Shown here: positions 35,801 through 47,167 of the stretch, piece after piece
Layout: every line of letters begins with the position of its first letter
Numbering within the stretch: position 1 is the first letter of the stretch
Assembly (NCBI RefSeq): GCF_000004075.3
Contig: NC_026655.2
Coordinates: 6,510,001-6,574,000, forward strand
Direction: 5' to 3'
Length of the DNA: 64,000 nt
Source of the DNA: Cucumis sativus
Lineage: Eukaryota > Streptophyta > Magnoliopsida > Cucurbitales > Cucurbitaceae
Made by a program: the position numbers and the translations under genes
Notes under the pieces: model-generated
The model's database searches: none
What the model saw: the letters and a program-made list of their open reading frames with translations, nothing else
What the model was told of the DNA's origin: nothing

Positions 35801-38800
35801 TTTCGTTTAAGTAGAATGTCATTCCACTTGTGCTTTTCCTCCCGTCGAGATCACCGGCTAAATCACTGTCAGAGTAACCGAATATATTGAATTCTCTGAG
35901 ACCTTTCGTATAAGTGAGCCCAAAATGAATTGTCCCTCTCAAATACCTAAGTATTTGCTTGACCACCTTGTAATGCATGGTTGTAGACCTTTCCATATAC
36001 CTACTCGCCATCCCAACAGCATATGAAAGATCTGGCCTTGTGTTTAGTAAGTATCTAAGACAACCAACGATGCTTCTGTACTCTGTAGCATCAATTGGTG
36101 CTCCTTCTATGTCTTTGTGAAGTTGTGCCTTGGGTTCCATCGGGTATTTTGTGGCATTGCAATCAGCCATTCCAAACTAGGACAAAATTCTTTTGGCATA
36201 AGTTGGTTGTTTGAGCAGGATTCGACCCTTCTGTTGTTCAACTTCAATTCCTAAGTAGTAAGAGAGAAGGCCTAAATCGCTCATTTCAAATTCTGCCATC
36301 ATTTGTTGCTTGAACTTATTGACCTTTTCAGTGCTACTTCCTGTTATAATGAGATCGTCAACATACACTCCAACAAGAACACATTCCTCTTCTTCTCTTC
36401 TTCTGTAGACTGCTTGCTCTTGAGTGCATTTTCTAAAACCAAGATCTTTGAGACTCCTATCAAGTCGAATGTTCCAAGCTCGTGGAGCTTGCCTCAATCC
36501 GTAGAGAGCCTTTGACAATCTATACACCTTGTGTTTTTCATTTGGAACCTCAAAACCCTCCAGTTGAGTAACATATACTCCCTCTTCCAATTCTCCATTG
36601 AGAAATGCCGACTTCACATCTAGATGGTGTACCTCCCGACTTTGGTTTGCAGCGAGTGCAAGAATGACTCGAATGGTGTCAAGTCTTGCAACCGGTGCAA
36701 AAACTTCTTCAAAGTCAATGCCTTGTCTTTGTACATAGCCTTTAGCAACCAATCTTGCTTTGTGCTTGACAACTTTTTCATTGGGGTCTTTCTTCAATTT
36801 GAACACTCATTTTAGACCAATGGGTTTGTGTCCTAGTGGAAGCTCGATCAGACTCCATGTGTTGTTTTTCTCAATGGATTTTAATTCGTTCTCCATTGCT
36901 TCGTATCAGAGGCCCTCTGTAACAGCTTCTTGGGTAACAAGTCGGTTCTTCGAACACTACCATCATCACCTCATTCTCTTGTTCATCACCACCTACAACT
37001 TCCTCTGTGTTGGCGTCGATGTCACTGAGAGATCTTAGACGGACCGTGTGTTCGTCGATGGAGGAGATGGACTGGTCTCTCCAATCGCAGGTATCTCAGT
37101 TGCATGTGGTAAGGCATTTTCAACCCCAGTTTCTGCATCCTCCAAGTTTTCGAACTCGTCAGAATAAAATTGGTCCATCACCTGAAACTCTGTAATCTCC
37201 TTACCGTCACTAACAACTTCGTTCCAAGCCCATTCAAGATTCTCTTGAAAAAGAACATCTCTACTAATTTGTAGTTTTCCACGGCCTGGGTCATATAAGC
37301 GATGGGCTTTGCATCATTCTTCGACACCAAAATATACCATTGGTGAGCTTCGATCGTCGAGATTCTTGAGGAGAGGGGTTGTGTTGTTTACATATGCCAC
37401 ACAACCAAAGACTCTCAAGTGTGCAAGATGTGGCTTTTCTCCCCATCCAAGCTTCAAATGGTGTGCATTCTCCAAGGGCCTTCGTTGGAAGACGGTTTAA
37501 CAAATAAACTGCGTGTCTCACTGCCTCTCTCCAAAATTTTGCAGGCACATGCATGCTTTTGAGGAGTGATCTCGTCATCGCCATTACGGTGCGGTTACAA
37601 CGCTCTACAGTGTCATTTTGTTGTGGTGAATATGGAGTAGTGAGGTGTCGTTCGATTCCTTCTTTTTTGCAAAATTGAGTGAACTCTGCAGATAAGAACT
37701 CACCACCTCGATCCGTCCGAAGTGTTCTGATCTTGTACTCCGTCTTGTTCTCCATTAAGAGTTTGAATTTCTTGAATGCTTCAAATGCGTCACTTTTTGC
37801 CTCCAACATATACAGCCACATCCATCTCGTGGAATCGTCAACGATTAACAAAAAATACTTGTTTCCAGCAAGAGTACATGGTGAAATCGGTCTGCATATA
37901 TCAGCATGGAGGAGTTCTAACGGCTTCTCTGCTCTATATGTTGATTGACGGGGGAAGGGCAATCTGGCTTGTTTGGTAATCACGCACGCTTCACATAACT
38001 TGTTCGGTTGAGTCACTAGTGGTACTCCAACTACCAATTTCTTCTCTCCCATGAGCTTCAAGTCATGAAAATTTACATGGCCAAGTCTCACGTGCCATAA
38101 CCATGTTGGATCTTCTAGGCTTGTCAGAAGGCAGACTTGCTTGAGTGTCTTCAAAGTTATCTTGTACAAACGATTTTGAGTTCGCTTCACCGACATCAAA
38201 AGCTTCCCACTCCTATCAGACACTTTCATGATATCTTCTATCATTTGCACCTTGTTTCCGTTTTCTGTCATTTGTCCGAGGCTTATGATGTTACTACATA
38301 ATTTTGGAATGTAATACACCTCTTGGAGAGCCTTCTGATCACCGTTCTTGCACTCGAACATGACTGTTCCTTTTCCCATGATCTGAATGGTTGATCCATC
38401 GCCAAACTTCACCCTCCCAGTGAAGCTTTCATCTAATTCTTGGAACTTCTCACGATGGCCAGTCATGTGGTTACTAGCACCGTTGTCAAGATACCAAACA
38501 TCATTATTTTCTCCATTCTTGTCGTTGCAATACATCTCTGGCAACAACCGCTCTTTGCTGAGTAGTATGACATCCTCCTGATCACATCTAGTGTGTGTCC
38601 CCTCCTGGGACATGGCCATCATCAAAGCTAGTTCTTCTTCGACGACACAAGTTAGATGAGCTTCGTCGTCACGACCTTTTCCAGGACATTTCGACGCGTA
38701 ATGTTCCATCTTGTTGCAAGTGAAACACTTAATGTGACTTTTATCACGAGTGCCATTTCCAGTGTTGCTAGTGTCTCCCGCACTATTTTGACGCTCAGTG

Positions 38801-41767
38801 TCACGACCACGGCCACGACCACGTCCTCGCCATCTTCCTCGATCGGTATCACCAAATCCGCGCCCTTTGTTCATCGAAGAGTTGTCACCACTATGTCCTT
38901 TTTGTCTAGCTTTCCATTCGGCATGGGTAAGTAGGAGTTGCCCATCGGTGTTGTTATTGTTTTCTCGGAGTCGTGTTGTTCGTTCCTCGTATGCCTTCAT
39001 CCGTCCAATTGCTTCTTCAAACGGCATAGTTTCGAGATCTTGGAATTGCTCGATTCCGGCGACAATGGGAAGATATTTGTCGGGGACGAAATCGAGGAGC
39101 TTCTTGACCAATGATGAATCCTCAAGTGCAACTCCGAGGGTGGTGAACTTGCTTGCTAATCCGCTGATTTTTCCTGCGAAATCATTGATCGTCTCGGTTT
39201 CCTTCATCCGAAGAACATTAAACTCACTCTTCAAGGTTTGAACTCTCGCCATCTTCACCCGCTCACTGCCCAAGTACCTTGTCTTGAGACTATCCCATAT
39301 TTCCTTTGCGGTCTTCTTCTTTGCGATTTATAGAAGCACATCTTCCGGGATGTATTGGAGAATGTATGCACGTGCCTTCTTGTCTTTCTTAACATCCACT
39401 TCGGCTCCTCTCGCTGGCTCTATTGCTTCCCAAACTCCTTGAGCATCGAGGATTGCTTCTGCCTTTATCGTCCACACCGTGTAGTTGTGTGGAGTTAACA
39501 TCGGGTAGAGAATCGGCATTCCACCATTCTCTTTTGTTTGTTGTGAGATGCTTGCCATCTTTGTTGGAATATGCGATGAGAAGACAACCTGCTCTGATAC
39601 CAAATGTTGGTTTTACAACAAAGGATTTGTAAAATCTCACGCATTCTTCTTGAAGAAAACAAAGATAAATACTTTGTAAGATGTATTGTCAAGAGTGAGA
39701 AAAAATTAAATGAAACTTCTTTCCTTTATTCAATTTGATGGACTAATATTTATAGTCTAAAAGGAAGCAAAAATTAGTAACCCACTAACTTAATGCTTGC
39801 TAAAACTTTGGAGATAATTAAGACAATAAATAACCAAAATAATAAATAGAAAAATAACTTAATTCTTCCACCTATTTAGGAAGATCATGACAAATTAATA
39901 GCCCACACCATAGCTCTCAATTTCCATGTTTTTCTGTAATACTTTTGTAATCTGGGCCCCCCTCCAACCTCTCTACTATTAATATATTTCTGGTGGCTTA
40001 GCTTTGCTCTCTCACCTTGTTTTTTCCTCAAAAAAAAAAAAAAAAAAAACACTTGGATAACAGATGTTTTAAGCTCTTGTTGGCTTATATAATTTTATAT
40101 GTTATTTTCCATTAACAAAGTAGTCTATATTAATTTCAAATATAATTACATACTATTGCCGAATTTTGTTTTTGGCAGATATAGCTTTGTTGATTCTAGA
40201 ATGGAACGTGTCATTAACATTACAACGAGACTTCAATAACGAGACACCCTTACATATAATGGCTCGAAAGTCAGGTGCAATTGGCAAGAAAAATAAACCA
40301 ACAATGTGGGAATCACATGTTAATAAATGTAAGCTTCTTTTCTTCTATTAAAAGTTTAAACTTAATGCAATGCAATTATATATATACGTATATATGTTAT
40401 TTATGTTCATTATTATTATTCATGGTTTAGGGTTGTCCAAGCATATATACAAAAAGAAAATGATGCAAATACAAGCATATAAAATGGTGGAGCTGATGTG
40501 GAGTGTTGTACTGAAGGTGATTCCAGAAAATAAGGTGTCGGATTTCATGATGAATCCGTCAAGTATGTTACACGAAGCTGCAAGAGTTGGAAATGTTGAA
40601 TTTTTGAAAGTGTTAACAAATGAATATCCTGATCTTGCATGGAATGTTGATGGTGGGAGGAAGAGTATATTTCATGTAGCTGTTGAGAATAGACAAGCCA
40701 GTGTTTTTAGTTTAATTTATGAAATGGGTGAGTTCTTGGATTACCTACCTTGTTATTTTGATGAGGAAAACATGAGTTTGTTGGAATTAGCTGCCGAAAT
40801 GCCAGATCCCAGTCACCTTAATCAAGTTTCAGGAGCTGCCTTTCAAATGCATCGAGAACTTCTATGGTTTAAGGTTTGTCTTTTTTCCACACAATTTTAA
40901 ATATGGGATAGTTGCAAATATGACAATTAGATTCCATGCTGATAAATTTTGCTATATTTATAATTTTAAGTAGAGGATTTGTAATCTTAAGAAGAGGATT
41001 AGGTTCAGCTCCCTAGCAAATTGTAGTCTCTATTTAGTTCCAAAACTATAATTGTAACATAAACGAACTGGTTGCAGCAAGTGGAGAAGATTGTTGAGCT
41101 TACAATGAGGAGAAAGAAAGGGAAGCGAAGCCCACGTGAATTGTTCACTCAACAACACAAAGGTCTAGTTGAAGATGGAGAAAAATGGATGAAGAAAACA
41201 GCAAATTCATGTATGTTGGTTGCAACTCTCATCACCACCGTAGTTTTCGCTGCAATCTTCACCGTACCAGGTGGATACACCAACACCACCAGCACCACAG
41301 GGAGCGTCATCGAGAACAACAACAACACAGGCACTCCTCTATTTCTTTACCACAAATGGTTCACTGTTTTTGTGATATCAGATGCAACAGCTTTGATCTC
41401 ATCTTCAACTGCCATACTATTGTTTTTGTCAATCCTCACATCACGTTGTGCAGAAGAAGATTTCCTTCTATGGCTCCCATTAAAGTTGGTATTTGGACTT
41501 GGAACTCTCTTCTTATCAGTAGTTACAATGGTATTGGCCTTTAGTGCCACATTTTTTTTGTTCTATGGCAAAGATACGGCTTGGGTCCCATTGCTTGTTG
41601 CTGGTATGGCTATTGTTCCTGTTTATTGTTTCGGTGTATTGCAGTTTAGGCTTTGGGCTGATGCAATAGCAGCTTTAAGGGCTACTTACTTCTTGTATTT
41701 TAGGGATGGGATAGTTGCAAATTTATCAACTATATTTAAAATAATTAACTATATAGCAACTTTTTAA
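32806..41767 (+). CDS. ANK2: ankyrin-repeat protein with PGG membrane domain
   Basis: Predicted exons 32806-33025, 34008-34493, 40179-40328, 40431-40873 and 41078-41767. They total 1989 nt and 662 residues, with the same phases as ANK1. Exon 1 is the least certain: it encodes an acidic leader ([19 protein letters not shown]) and its donor GGAA|GTAGAA resembles ANK1's CAAG|GTAGAA. Without splicing it would read to a stop at 33090. Ankyrin repeats include '[19 protein letters not shown]', '[19 protein letters not shown]' and '[15 protein letters not shown]'. The PGG domain in exon 5 has [14 protein letters not shown], '[20 protein letters not shown]' and TVPGG, followed by a Thr/Asn-rich loop longer than in ANK1, then three more helices. 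Intron 2 is 5.7 kb because it hosts nested LINE and copia insertions. The last 19 residues (from GIVANLS) come from a foldback repeat. It is probably functional if intron 2 splices. Confidence 0.8.
33430..33750. repeat. Possible CACTA-like repeat in ANK2 intron 1
   Basis: Dense with 'gaactgacatcatat' and 'catcataag/tatgatg' type inverted motifs, in the style of the other GACAT repeats in the window. I could not place terminal repeats. Confidence 0.3.
34680..34830. repeat. GATAGA foldback repeat in ANK2 intron 2
   Basis: 'aaatataacaaaattttaaa', 'gtctatctattggtgataga' and a closing 'tttgctacatttttaaaaa' follow the family pattern. Confidence 0.5.
35092..35394 (-). repeat. Copia 3' LTR
   Basis: 303 bp. 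On the element strand it begins TGTGGGCTATTA and ends GTAAAACCAACA. It is preceded, in element orientation, by the polypurine tract. Confidence 0.93.
35395..35406 (-). other. Copia polypurine tract
   Basis: On the element strand ATTAGGGGGAAG, directly before the 3' LTR. This is the plus-strand priming site in reverse transcription. Confidence 0.85.
35424..36176 (-). pseudogene. Copia RNase H domain region
   Basis: An open stretch of about 248 codons continuing the polyprotein after a stop at the RT end. It carries the copia connection and RNase H motifs '[20 protein letters not shown]', '[19 protein letters not shown]', '[12 protein letters not shown]' (usually SS.EAE; here the Glu is shifted to Val-Glu), '[19 protein letters not shown]' and '[13 protein letters not shown]'. 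It is in frame with RT apart from the stop at 36177-36179. Confidence 0.85.
36177..36840 (-). pseudogene. Copia reverse transcriptase region
   Basis: Contains '[19 protein letters not shown]', '[19 protein letters not shown]', '[19 protein letters not shown]', '[12 protein letters not shown]' and the catalytic box '[14 protein letters not shown]'. A stop follows 'PTYAKRILS' where the family reads on into RNase H. Upstream, between 36840 and 37290, the integrase-RT linker is present but interrupted by stops. Confidence 0.88.
37291..39558 (-). pseudogene. Copia gag, protease and integrase region
   Basis: Gag starts at ATG 39558 ([13 protein letters not shown]) and meets an in-frame TAA at 39328. 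The frame resumes as [11 protein letters not shown] and runs to 37291. Features in order: gag core ([15 protein letters not shown]), a basic Arg/Gly stretch ([13 protein letters not shown]), a zinc knuckle [14 protein letters not shown], a protease motif [13 protein letters not shown] (catalytic triplet D-N-G instead of D-T/S-G), the integrase zinc-binding region ending [10 protein letters not shown], and an integrase core with [14 protein letters not shown] and a Glu in [10 protein letters not shown]. Near 37440 a frameshift turns the conserved GRKPH..L.VFGC region into nonsense. Confidence 0.9.
39591..39602 (-). other. Copia primer binding site (initiator Met-tRNA)
   Basis: On the element strand TGGTATCAGAGC, two bases after the 5' LTR. 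This is complementary to the 3' end of plant initiator Met-tRNA, the standard copia primer. Confidence 0.92.
39605..39907 (-). repeat. Copia 5' LTR
   Basis: 303 bp, same length as the 3' LTR with no indel by eye. About 11 substitutions separate the two. Confidence 0.93.
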
Positions 41768-41955
41768 AAAATTTGCAAATATAGCTGTCAAATTCTATCA
41801 ATAATATAAGTCTATCACCGATAGACCATGTTGCAAATATCGGTCTATCACTGATAAACCATACGAAGTCTATCAGCGATACAAGTCTACCAGTGATAAT
41901 CTTGCTATATTTGCACTTTTTTTAAAATATTGTTATATCCTTAATTACTATTCCT
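41708..41955. repeat. GATAGA foldback repeat overlapping the ANK2 stop codon
   Basis: Begins 'gggatagttgcaaattta', has a core with repeated 'gtctatcaccgatagacc', 'ggtctatcactgataaacc' and 'gtctatcagcgatac', and ends 'cttgctatatttgcac'. Outer parts are roughly inverted (TTGCAAATATAGC versus GCTATATTTGCA). The ANK2 stop is 60 bp inside it. Confidence 0.7.
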
Positions 41956-42059
41956 AAAATGTTCATCAATTACAATTTCCCTTTAGGGATTTTAAGCCCA
42001 TATTATTGTTTTGATAGCTCTCAATCATTTGTTCTTTTCAAGAAAAAATAAATTATTAT

Positions 42060-42830
42060 TACGTGGAACCAAATAACCATTGATTGGAATCTCCATTCTA
42101 GGAGACCCCTTCGTAGCTGTGAATTAACCAGGTGGATGAGCTTAATTCCACATTACTTACTCCTACATTTGTTGTAAATGGTCATGATTTGCCGACCTGG
42201 AAACTAAACACACAAGGGACTTTCAATATAGCCTTAGTAAAATCCGCCATCCACACAAGTGATAGTAGAGGGCGAAATTCTTTTGCTCCATAAACTTTTA
42301 GAAACTTGTGGAGATCCAGTATAACAAAAAAATGCAAGTTCTTCATATGGTCCCTTGTACATGAATGCATTAACATGGCTGACAATCTTCAAAAGAGGCT
42401 CCCTAACACGAATCTAAGACCAAACTGATGTGTTATGTGCAGAAAAAATGAAGAAAACAAACACCATCTCTTCCTACACTGCTCATATGCCGCTGCCATA
42501 TGGGATAAATTAAGATTGATGCTTAATTGGAACTCCACACACTCCCGAACCTCCTCACTGTGCATTGATGTTAGTAAATTAAAACAAAAGAACAAAAAGA
42601 TGATCATTTTATTCAACTTTGTGGTAATAGTTCTATGAAACATTTGGTTGGAAAGAAACAACAGAACGTTCAACGACAAAGAGAAGCGGCCAATTGATTT
42701 ATAGGAAGATATTAAAGCTCTGGCTGGACTTTGGACTAGTAGATCCAAACACTTCTTAAATTTTTCTGAGAGTTCTACTGCGCTTAATTTAAAAACAATA
42801 ATAAATTATTATTATTCGTGAAGTAGGTAG
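42060..42830 (+). mobile_element. L1-like LINE 3' fragment
   Basis: Plus-strand broken frames: 'KKCKFFIWSLVHECINMADN', 'QKRLPN', then the zf-RVT finger 'CVMCRKNEENKHHLFLHC', 'AAAIWDKLRLMLNW', later 'WLERNNRTFNDKEKRPIDL' and 'STALNLKTIINYYYS'. Stops after NLRPN and in VIVL* show decay. Confidence 0.8.
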
Positions 42831-43265
42831 GGATGTAATGTACATTAAAATTCCATAATTATGAATTTAATTTGAATTATGATCCTAATAAAAAATCATT
42901 ATTGATTGATACGTGTGTCGTCACATTTCACAAGATCCTATGCGTGTATATAATTTACTTTATTAAGAATAAAACATGCCTAATTGGTCTAAAATTTGAG
43001 TCTTTATTGTCTATATATAAAATTGTAAATTTGGAACAACAAATTTTAAAATATGAAGAATTAGACGGATGTAACATAAATTTTTAAAATCAGAGAATAT
43101 GCAAAAAAAAAAAAAAAAAAAAAAAGATACCCGATTCAAATTTGATTTTTTTTTTTCTTTTAACAAGATATTAGAAGAAAAGAGGAGTGAAGGGTGTGTT
43201 TGAGAATATCCGTTTAGCATCCACGTCATATTCAAATTTTGAACACTAAATGGCTTTCTTACAAG

Positions 43266-43540
43266 GCTAAGCATCGGTTGGTCAGTAGTTTTTTTTTTTA
43301 CCAATCGACACCGAACCGACTATGGTCAGCTTAGTAAATGTTCAAACCAACCATGACCATAAAATAGTACCAACCAACCATTGATTAGTCAATCAATCAG
43401 GTTTAGGTTGGTTTAAGCCTTTGGAAATTTTTGAAAAATGTCATGATCAGTTTACACCGCTTGAGCCTCTTCTTATCTCTTATCAACCGCCTTCCGTTTG
43501 GTTTGTTTTAGTCGGTTGGCTTGATTAAATTTTCGATCTA
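43266..43540. repeat. MITE-like inverted GGTTGG repeat
   Basis: Left half 'atcggttggtcagtag', 'ccgaaccgac', 'accaaccaacca'; right half 'ggtttaggttggtttaag' and 'tagtcggttggcttg'. It resembles the hAT MITE style at 23.9 kb, but I could not find clean ends or a target duplication. Confidence 0.4.
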
Positions 43541-45254
43541 TCATGCTAATCTCTACTCTTACTTTTCTAATTTTTCAATTATTATATCTTATATATATAC
43601 CAAAAGAAAAAGAAAATTGCGAGTGCATTGTTGGAGTTGCATAATCGGAGTACACAATCCATCTAAATGTTCAAACACAAGTTATCACGTGATAATTTTG
43701 TTTGCGATATTTATATATCGAACCAACAGACCATTTAATAGCAATTTGACATAAAAACTGTACCTAAATATTACAACCACTTGACAGGGAGGAAAGTAAA
43801 TAGATGTGTGTGTACATATATTGCATTATTTATTTAAAAAAATTAAGAAAAATGGTGACTTCCTCGTATAATTTCCACAAATTATGAGCCCTTTTGATTT
43901 CTAGTTGTGAGTATGGTGAGTGACTTTATTCAGCATAGTACTGTCTAACTAAAAGTTTCACACAAAATTATTTGTTCCAACTCCAAACTGCTGACCCAAC
44001 GACTTCTTAGTGTCAATGGATAGGGGGATAAGTTTAAGATACTACGATCGAGATCAGAAAATACATTCTTGTAAGGACTTGAAATCACCCATTAATCCCA
44101 AAAACCTAAGTTAATGGGTAAGGATGAATTTAATATAATAGCTAATATAGTAGAACATACATTGTCATATGCTCGTAGATTAGTCCTCAAAACATAAAAC
44201 ACTCTGATATACGACGACCTAAAATTCTGTTTGTGTCAAAGTGAGCCCCAAAGACCACATGGATATATCGTCATTTCCAGTCAATGTAATGTGAAATTAT
44301 ACATTATATTGATGGAGTTGTTTGAAAACCACACCAACCTTGTACTTGGTGAATTAACTTCCCCAATTTTCTCAACTCTCCCCCTTCCACAAGGTCTTCC
44401 TTCCAAGCAAAACCCTCTCTTTATTAATTCTTTGTTTGTACTCTCATCAACTTAATATTATTATTTTTAGTTAATTTGTTTTTCTTTTCCCACAAACCTT
44501 CTTGATCTTCAACCTCTCTCTTCCTTCCACCTACTGTCTTTCTCTCTTTTCCTCTTCTTTTTCTTGTGTGGTTTCATCTTCATGGTCGGATGTTTCTGTC
44601 TTTTCCTCAAGTAAAACGATCTTCAAACCAATTGAATCATGTTCATCACTATAAGTTCTAAAGCACTCACTCTCAACCCTTTTCAAATTTTAAAATTCCC
44701 TAAAGAGAAATGTTACAGTAGAATTCGTACTCTATGAGTTCAAATGTTCATATATCTCATTAATTCTGCATCTGGCAAGCATTAATTGTAAAATGTATTT
44801 GAAATTTTTCATTCAAAATTTGCACAATATTTACGCTGGTAGAGAGAAAAGAGAGCATCTCTCTCCTCATTCATTCGACATTACCAACCGCCAATAAGAA
44901 AATAAATGCTTTTGAAATTTCTCAGAACTTTAAAATTTTTAAACCTTGGAGAGTAGAGAGAAGCGCCTCATCAATTCAATTAGCATCTTGGCAATGAATA
45001 CTATTAAATGTATTTTTGTCCTAGTGTCTGACTTGTTGTTTAATTATAGTCTAAATTATATATAAAAAAATGCTTCTAAATTTTTGTAATATGTGTTAAA
45101 AATACATCTACACATTTTATACACAACTTGATACACCCCATGCATATCTAATACACATATTTATATACATATATGAACGTTGAGAGTGGAAAAACATTAA
45201 TTTTTTTAATTTAATAGCAATTAAATAAAAGGATATTTTAAAAATGGCAAAATA

Positions 45255-45400
45255 AATTAAAATAATTACGAGTGATAGCAAAATGTTTGATTATATTAAT
45301 GATAGTATTCTATCACTATAGCATATCAATACTATTACTAGTAAAATTTGCTATATGTTGTAAATATTTTGTAAAAGTTACTATTTTTTAAAAGTTCCTT
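45255..45400. repeat. GATAGA foldback repeat
   Basis: 'tgatagcaaaatg', 'gatagtattctatcactata', 'aaatttgctatatgttgtaa' follow the family pattern. Confidence 0.45.
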
Positions 45401-46199
45401 TAAATAAATATGCCAAATATATTTTTTATCTAACTAATTTATTGTTTCAGTATGTTTTCCAAGAGAAACTTTTGTTTTAGAATTTTAAAGCAATATGAAG
45501 AATGTAAATATGGATGCACACATAAATGTGGTTCACTAATGGTATGTTAGTTACGCGACCGACAAAGAAAGAACATGTATTATATATTAGAGAGAATGTT
45601 TCATAAATACAATACAACGACAAAATTAGAGAATTTATATATTGCACTTTTTTAAATCTCAAGAGAGCCCACGTTGGATTGTTCGTAGCACCATGTAATA
45701 AATCGAAGGCATTCCAACAGTGAGATTAGTTTCATTAGATTTGTTTAAAATTTTGGTAAAAGTGAAATAATATTTTGAGTTTGTGGAGATGTTCGGGTAT
45801 ATGACCGAACGTATCTGTTTTAAAAAAAATATATATTTTGAGTTGGTGGGTAAGTATAATTGTCAAAACAAGTAGGAAAGTAATGTACGTATTGATAAAT
45901 CTGTGGGACACTGAAGTATTTTATTTCTAAAATAAAAGAAAGATACCGTACATAATCTATTATTAAAAACCCCATAGATCATTTCAAGAGGTAGCTTCAA
46001 TATCTTTCGAGTCTCCAAACTTTTTTGATAGATTTGTCGAAAGATTCAAAGAGGTGATGGAGGAGGCCAATATGGAAAACGGCTGTACGTATTTCTGCCT
46101 ATTGTTAACAAAATATTTATCTATATCCGGTTTGATTGAAGTTTGAAGGGCATTGCCCACTTCATTTAATTTATTTGAAGATATCAATTCCTACAAGCC

Positions 46200-46745
46200 A
46201 TGTCTTCATGTTCTCTTCATTTGTCGTTTTTTTATTTTTCTGCTAGTTTCTAACATTTTGGACCATCTGCTTTAGTCTTCTGTTGAAGGAGAAGTCGGTA
46301 TAACTTTGTTGGCTGGTATTAGACCACCAGTCTCTAATGTTCTTGTTGAATGTATGATTTTCCAAATCAATATTTATTGAGGCGAAATGGACATGTGCCC
46401 CATTTTAAATTGGATGTTTCAAGAACTAATGGGAAGTGACCAGAAGTTGGGTCTTGCAAGCCTTCTGGCCTTCTGGAGAAGTGTACTGAGAATTTGTCTT
46501 CCCATTGTGAAGTATATAAGAATATGTCCAATCTAAACAGGATTGTTCTTGTTTGAAGGTTTGACCATGTGTAGTTGGCATTTGAGAGTGGGGGTCTATC
46601 GAAGTATACCTATTTATGAATTCATTGAATTTGTGCATGCTGCGTTCAACGAGGTTTGTTGTTGCAGTTTCATTTGGCCATTTAACCATGTTGAAATCTC
46701 CACCAGTTAACCAATTTGTTTGGCAAGCTTGATAGAAAGCCATTT
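46200..46745 (-). mobile_element. LINE fragment, endonuclease domain
   Basis: The minus-strand frame 46743-46426 has 'NWLTGGDFNMVKWPNETA', the GDFN motif of the AP-type endonuclease at the N terminus of LINE ORF2, then 'MHKFNEFINRY' and 'LDWTYSYILHNGKTNSQY'. It is the only part of the LINE endonuclease in the window. The polymerase part is missing. A frame at 46187-45984 may be further LINE material but is not recognisable. Confidence 0.6.
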
Positions 46746-46769
46746 TATGCTAATAGCAGTACTTCATAT

Positions 46770-46835
46770 GGATTATAGCAGTACTTCACACGGGTGCACT
46801 TGCTGATCCAAACTTTTTTTTTAAAAAAAAAATGG
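46770..46835 (+). mobile_element. Solo LINE 3' tail
   Basis: Plus-orientation tail 'cacgggtgcacttgctgatcc' ending in T- and A-runs (46816-46833). It points opposite to the neighbouring endonuclease fragment, so it is a separate insertion. Confidence 0.5.
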
Positions 46836-47167
46836 ACCTTAACGTTTTAACAATGTAGCTACTACAAATTTGATAATATAAGTTGAGACTTAAATTATTA
46901 TTGTTTAATGTTTAAAGATTAATGTGGTTTCATTTTAGTTATCATTTTAATTGTTTGTTTTTGTTTTCTATTTTTTAAATGTTGTTGTTAAATTTTTATT
47001 TATTAAAAATAAAAATCATATATGTATGATAGATGATTTTGTTTTTTCTTTTAATATATATATATATTTTTTTTAAAAAATCTCTCTTTTTTTTTTTAAT
47101 TTTCAATTTTCTTCCGAAATTTAAAAGACAAAAAATATAAACTAGTTAGCAACATACTTAATTTGAA

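Larger units (their letters stand above)
35092..39907 (-). mobile_element. Ty1/copia LTR retrotransposon (4816 bp)
   Basis: Two 303-bp LTRs (TG...CA), 5-bp target duplication CCATA (35087-35091 and 39908-39912), a primer binding site for initiator Met-tRNA and a polypurine tract. Gene order on the minus strand is gag, protease, integrase, reverse transcriptase, RNase H, which defines copia. The LTRs differ at about 11 of 303 positions by my count, nearly all transitions, so the insertion is young in plant terms (a million years or so at commonly assumed rates). The coding part already has nonsense and frameshift changes, so it is not autonomous. It sits antisense within intron 2 of ANK2. Confidence 0.95.
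34840..40050 (+). mobile_element. LINE 3' fragment in ANK2 intron 2, split by the copia element
   Basis: The left part (34840-35091) encodes '[19 protein letters not shown]' and '[16 protein letters not shown]', the C terminus of LINE ORF2. The right part (39913 onward) continues 'ALNFHVFL' and a stop, exactly as in the LINE at 57.7 kb ('VALNISVFS'). A 3' untranslated part follows and ends in a run of about 20 A at 40030-40049. The reading frame joins cleanly across the copia insertion when one copy of the target duplication is removed. The LINE was therefore there first. Confidence 0.85.
42831..45975. other. Intergenic region with minor repeats
   Basis: No gene. Contains a poly-A run (43109-43125), a repeat of GGTTGG/CCAACC inverted motifs at 43266-43540, a CT-rich stretch at 44490-44570, and a GATAGA foldback copy at about 45255-45400. 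Short frames at 44.2 and 45.5 kb show no family resemblance. Confidence 0.5.

Noticed and set aside
35614..39241. Several plus-strand frames of 60-150 codons across the copia element
   Set aside because: All are antisense shadows of the gag-pol reading on the minus strand.
44580..44615. CT-rich stretch followed by ATG GTC GGA and a GTAAAA donor, tested as first exon of ANK3
   Set aside because: The exon would end in phase 2, while ANK3 exon 2 needs phase 1. The join runs into a stop.
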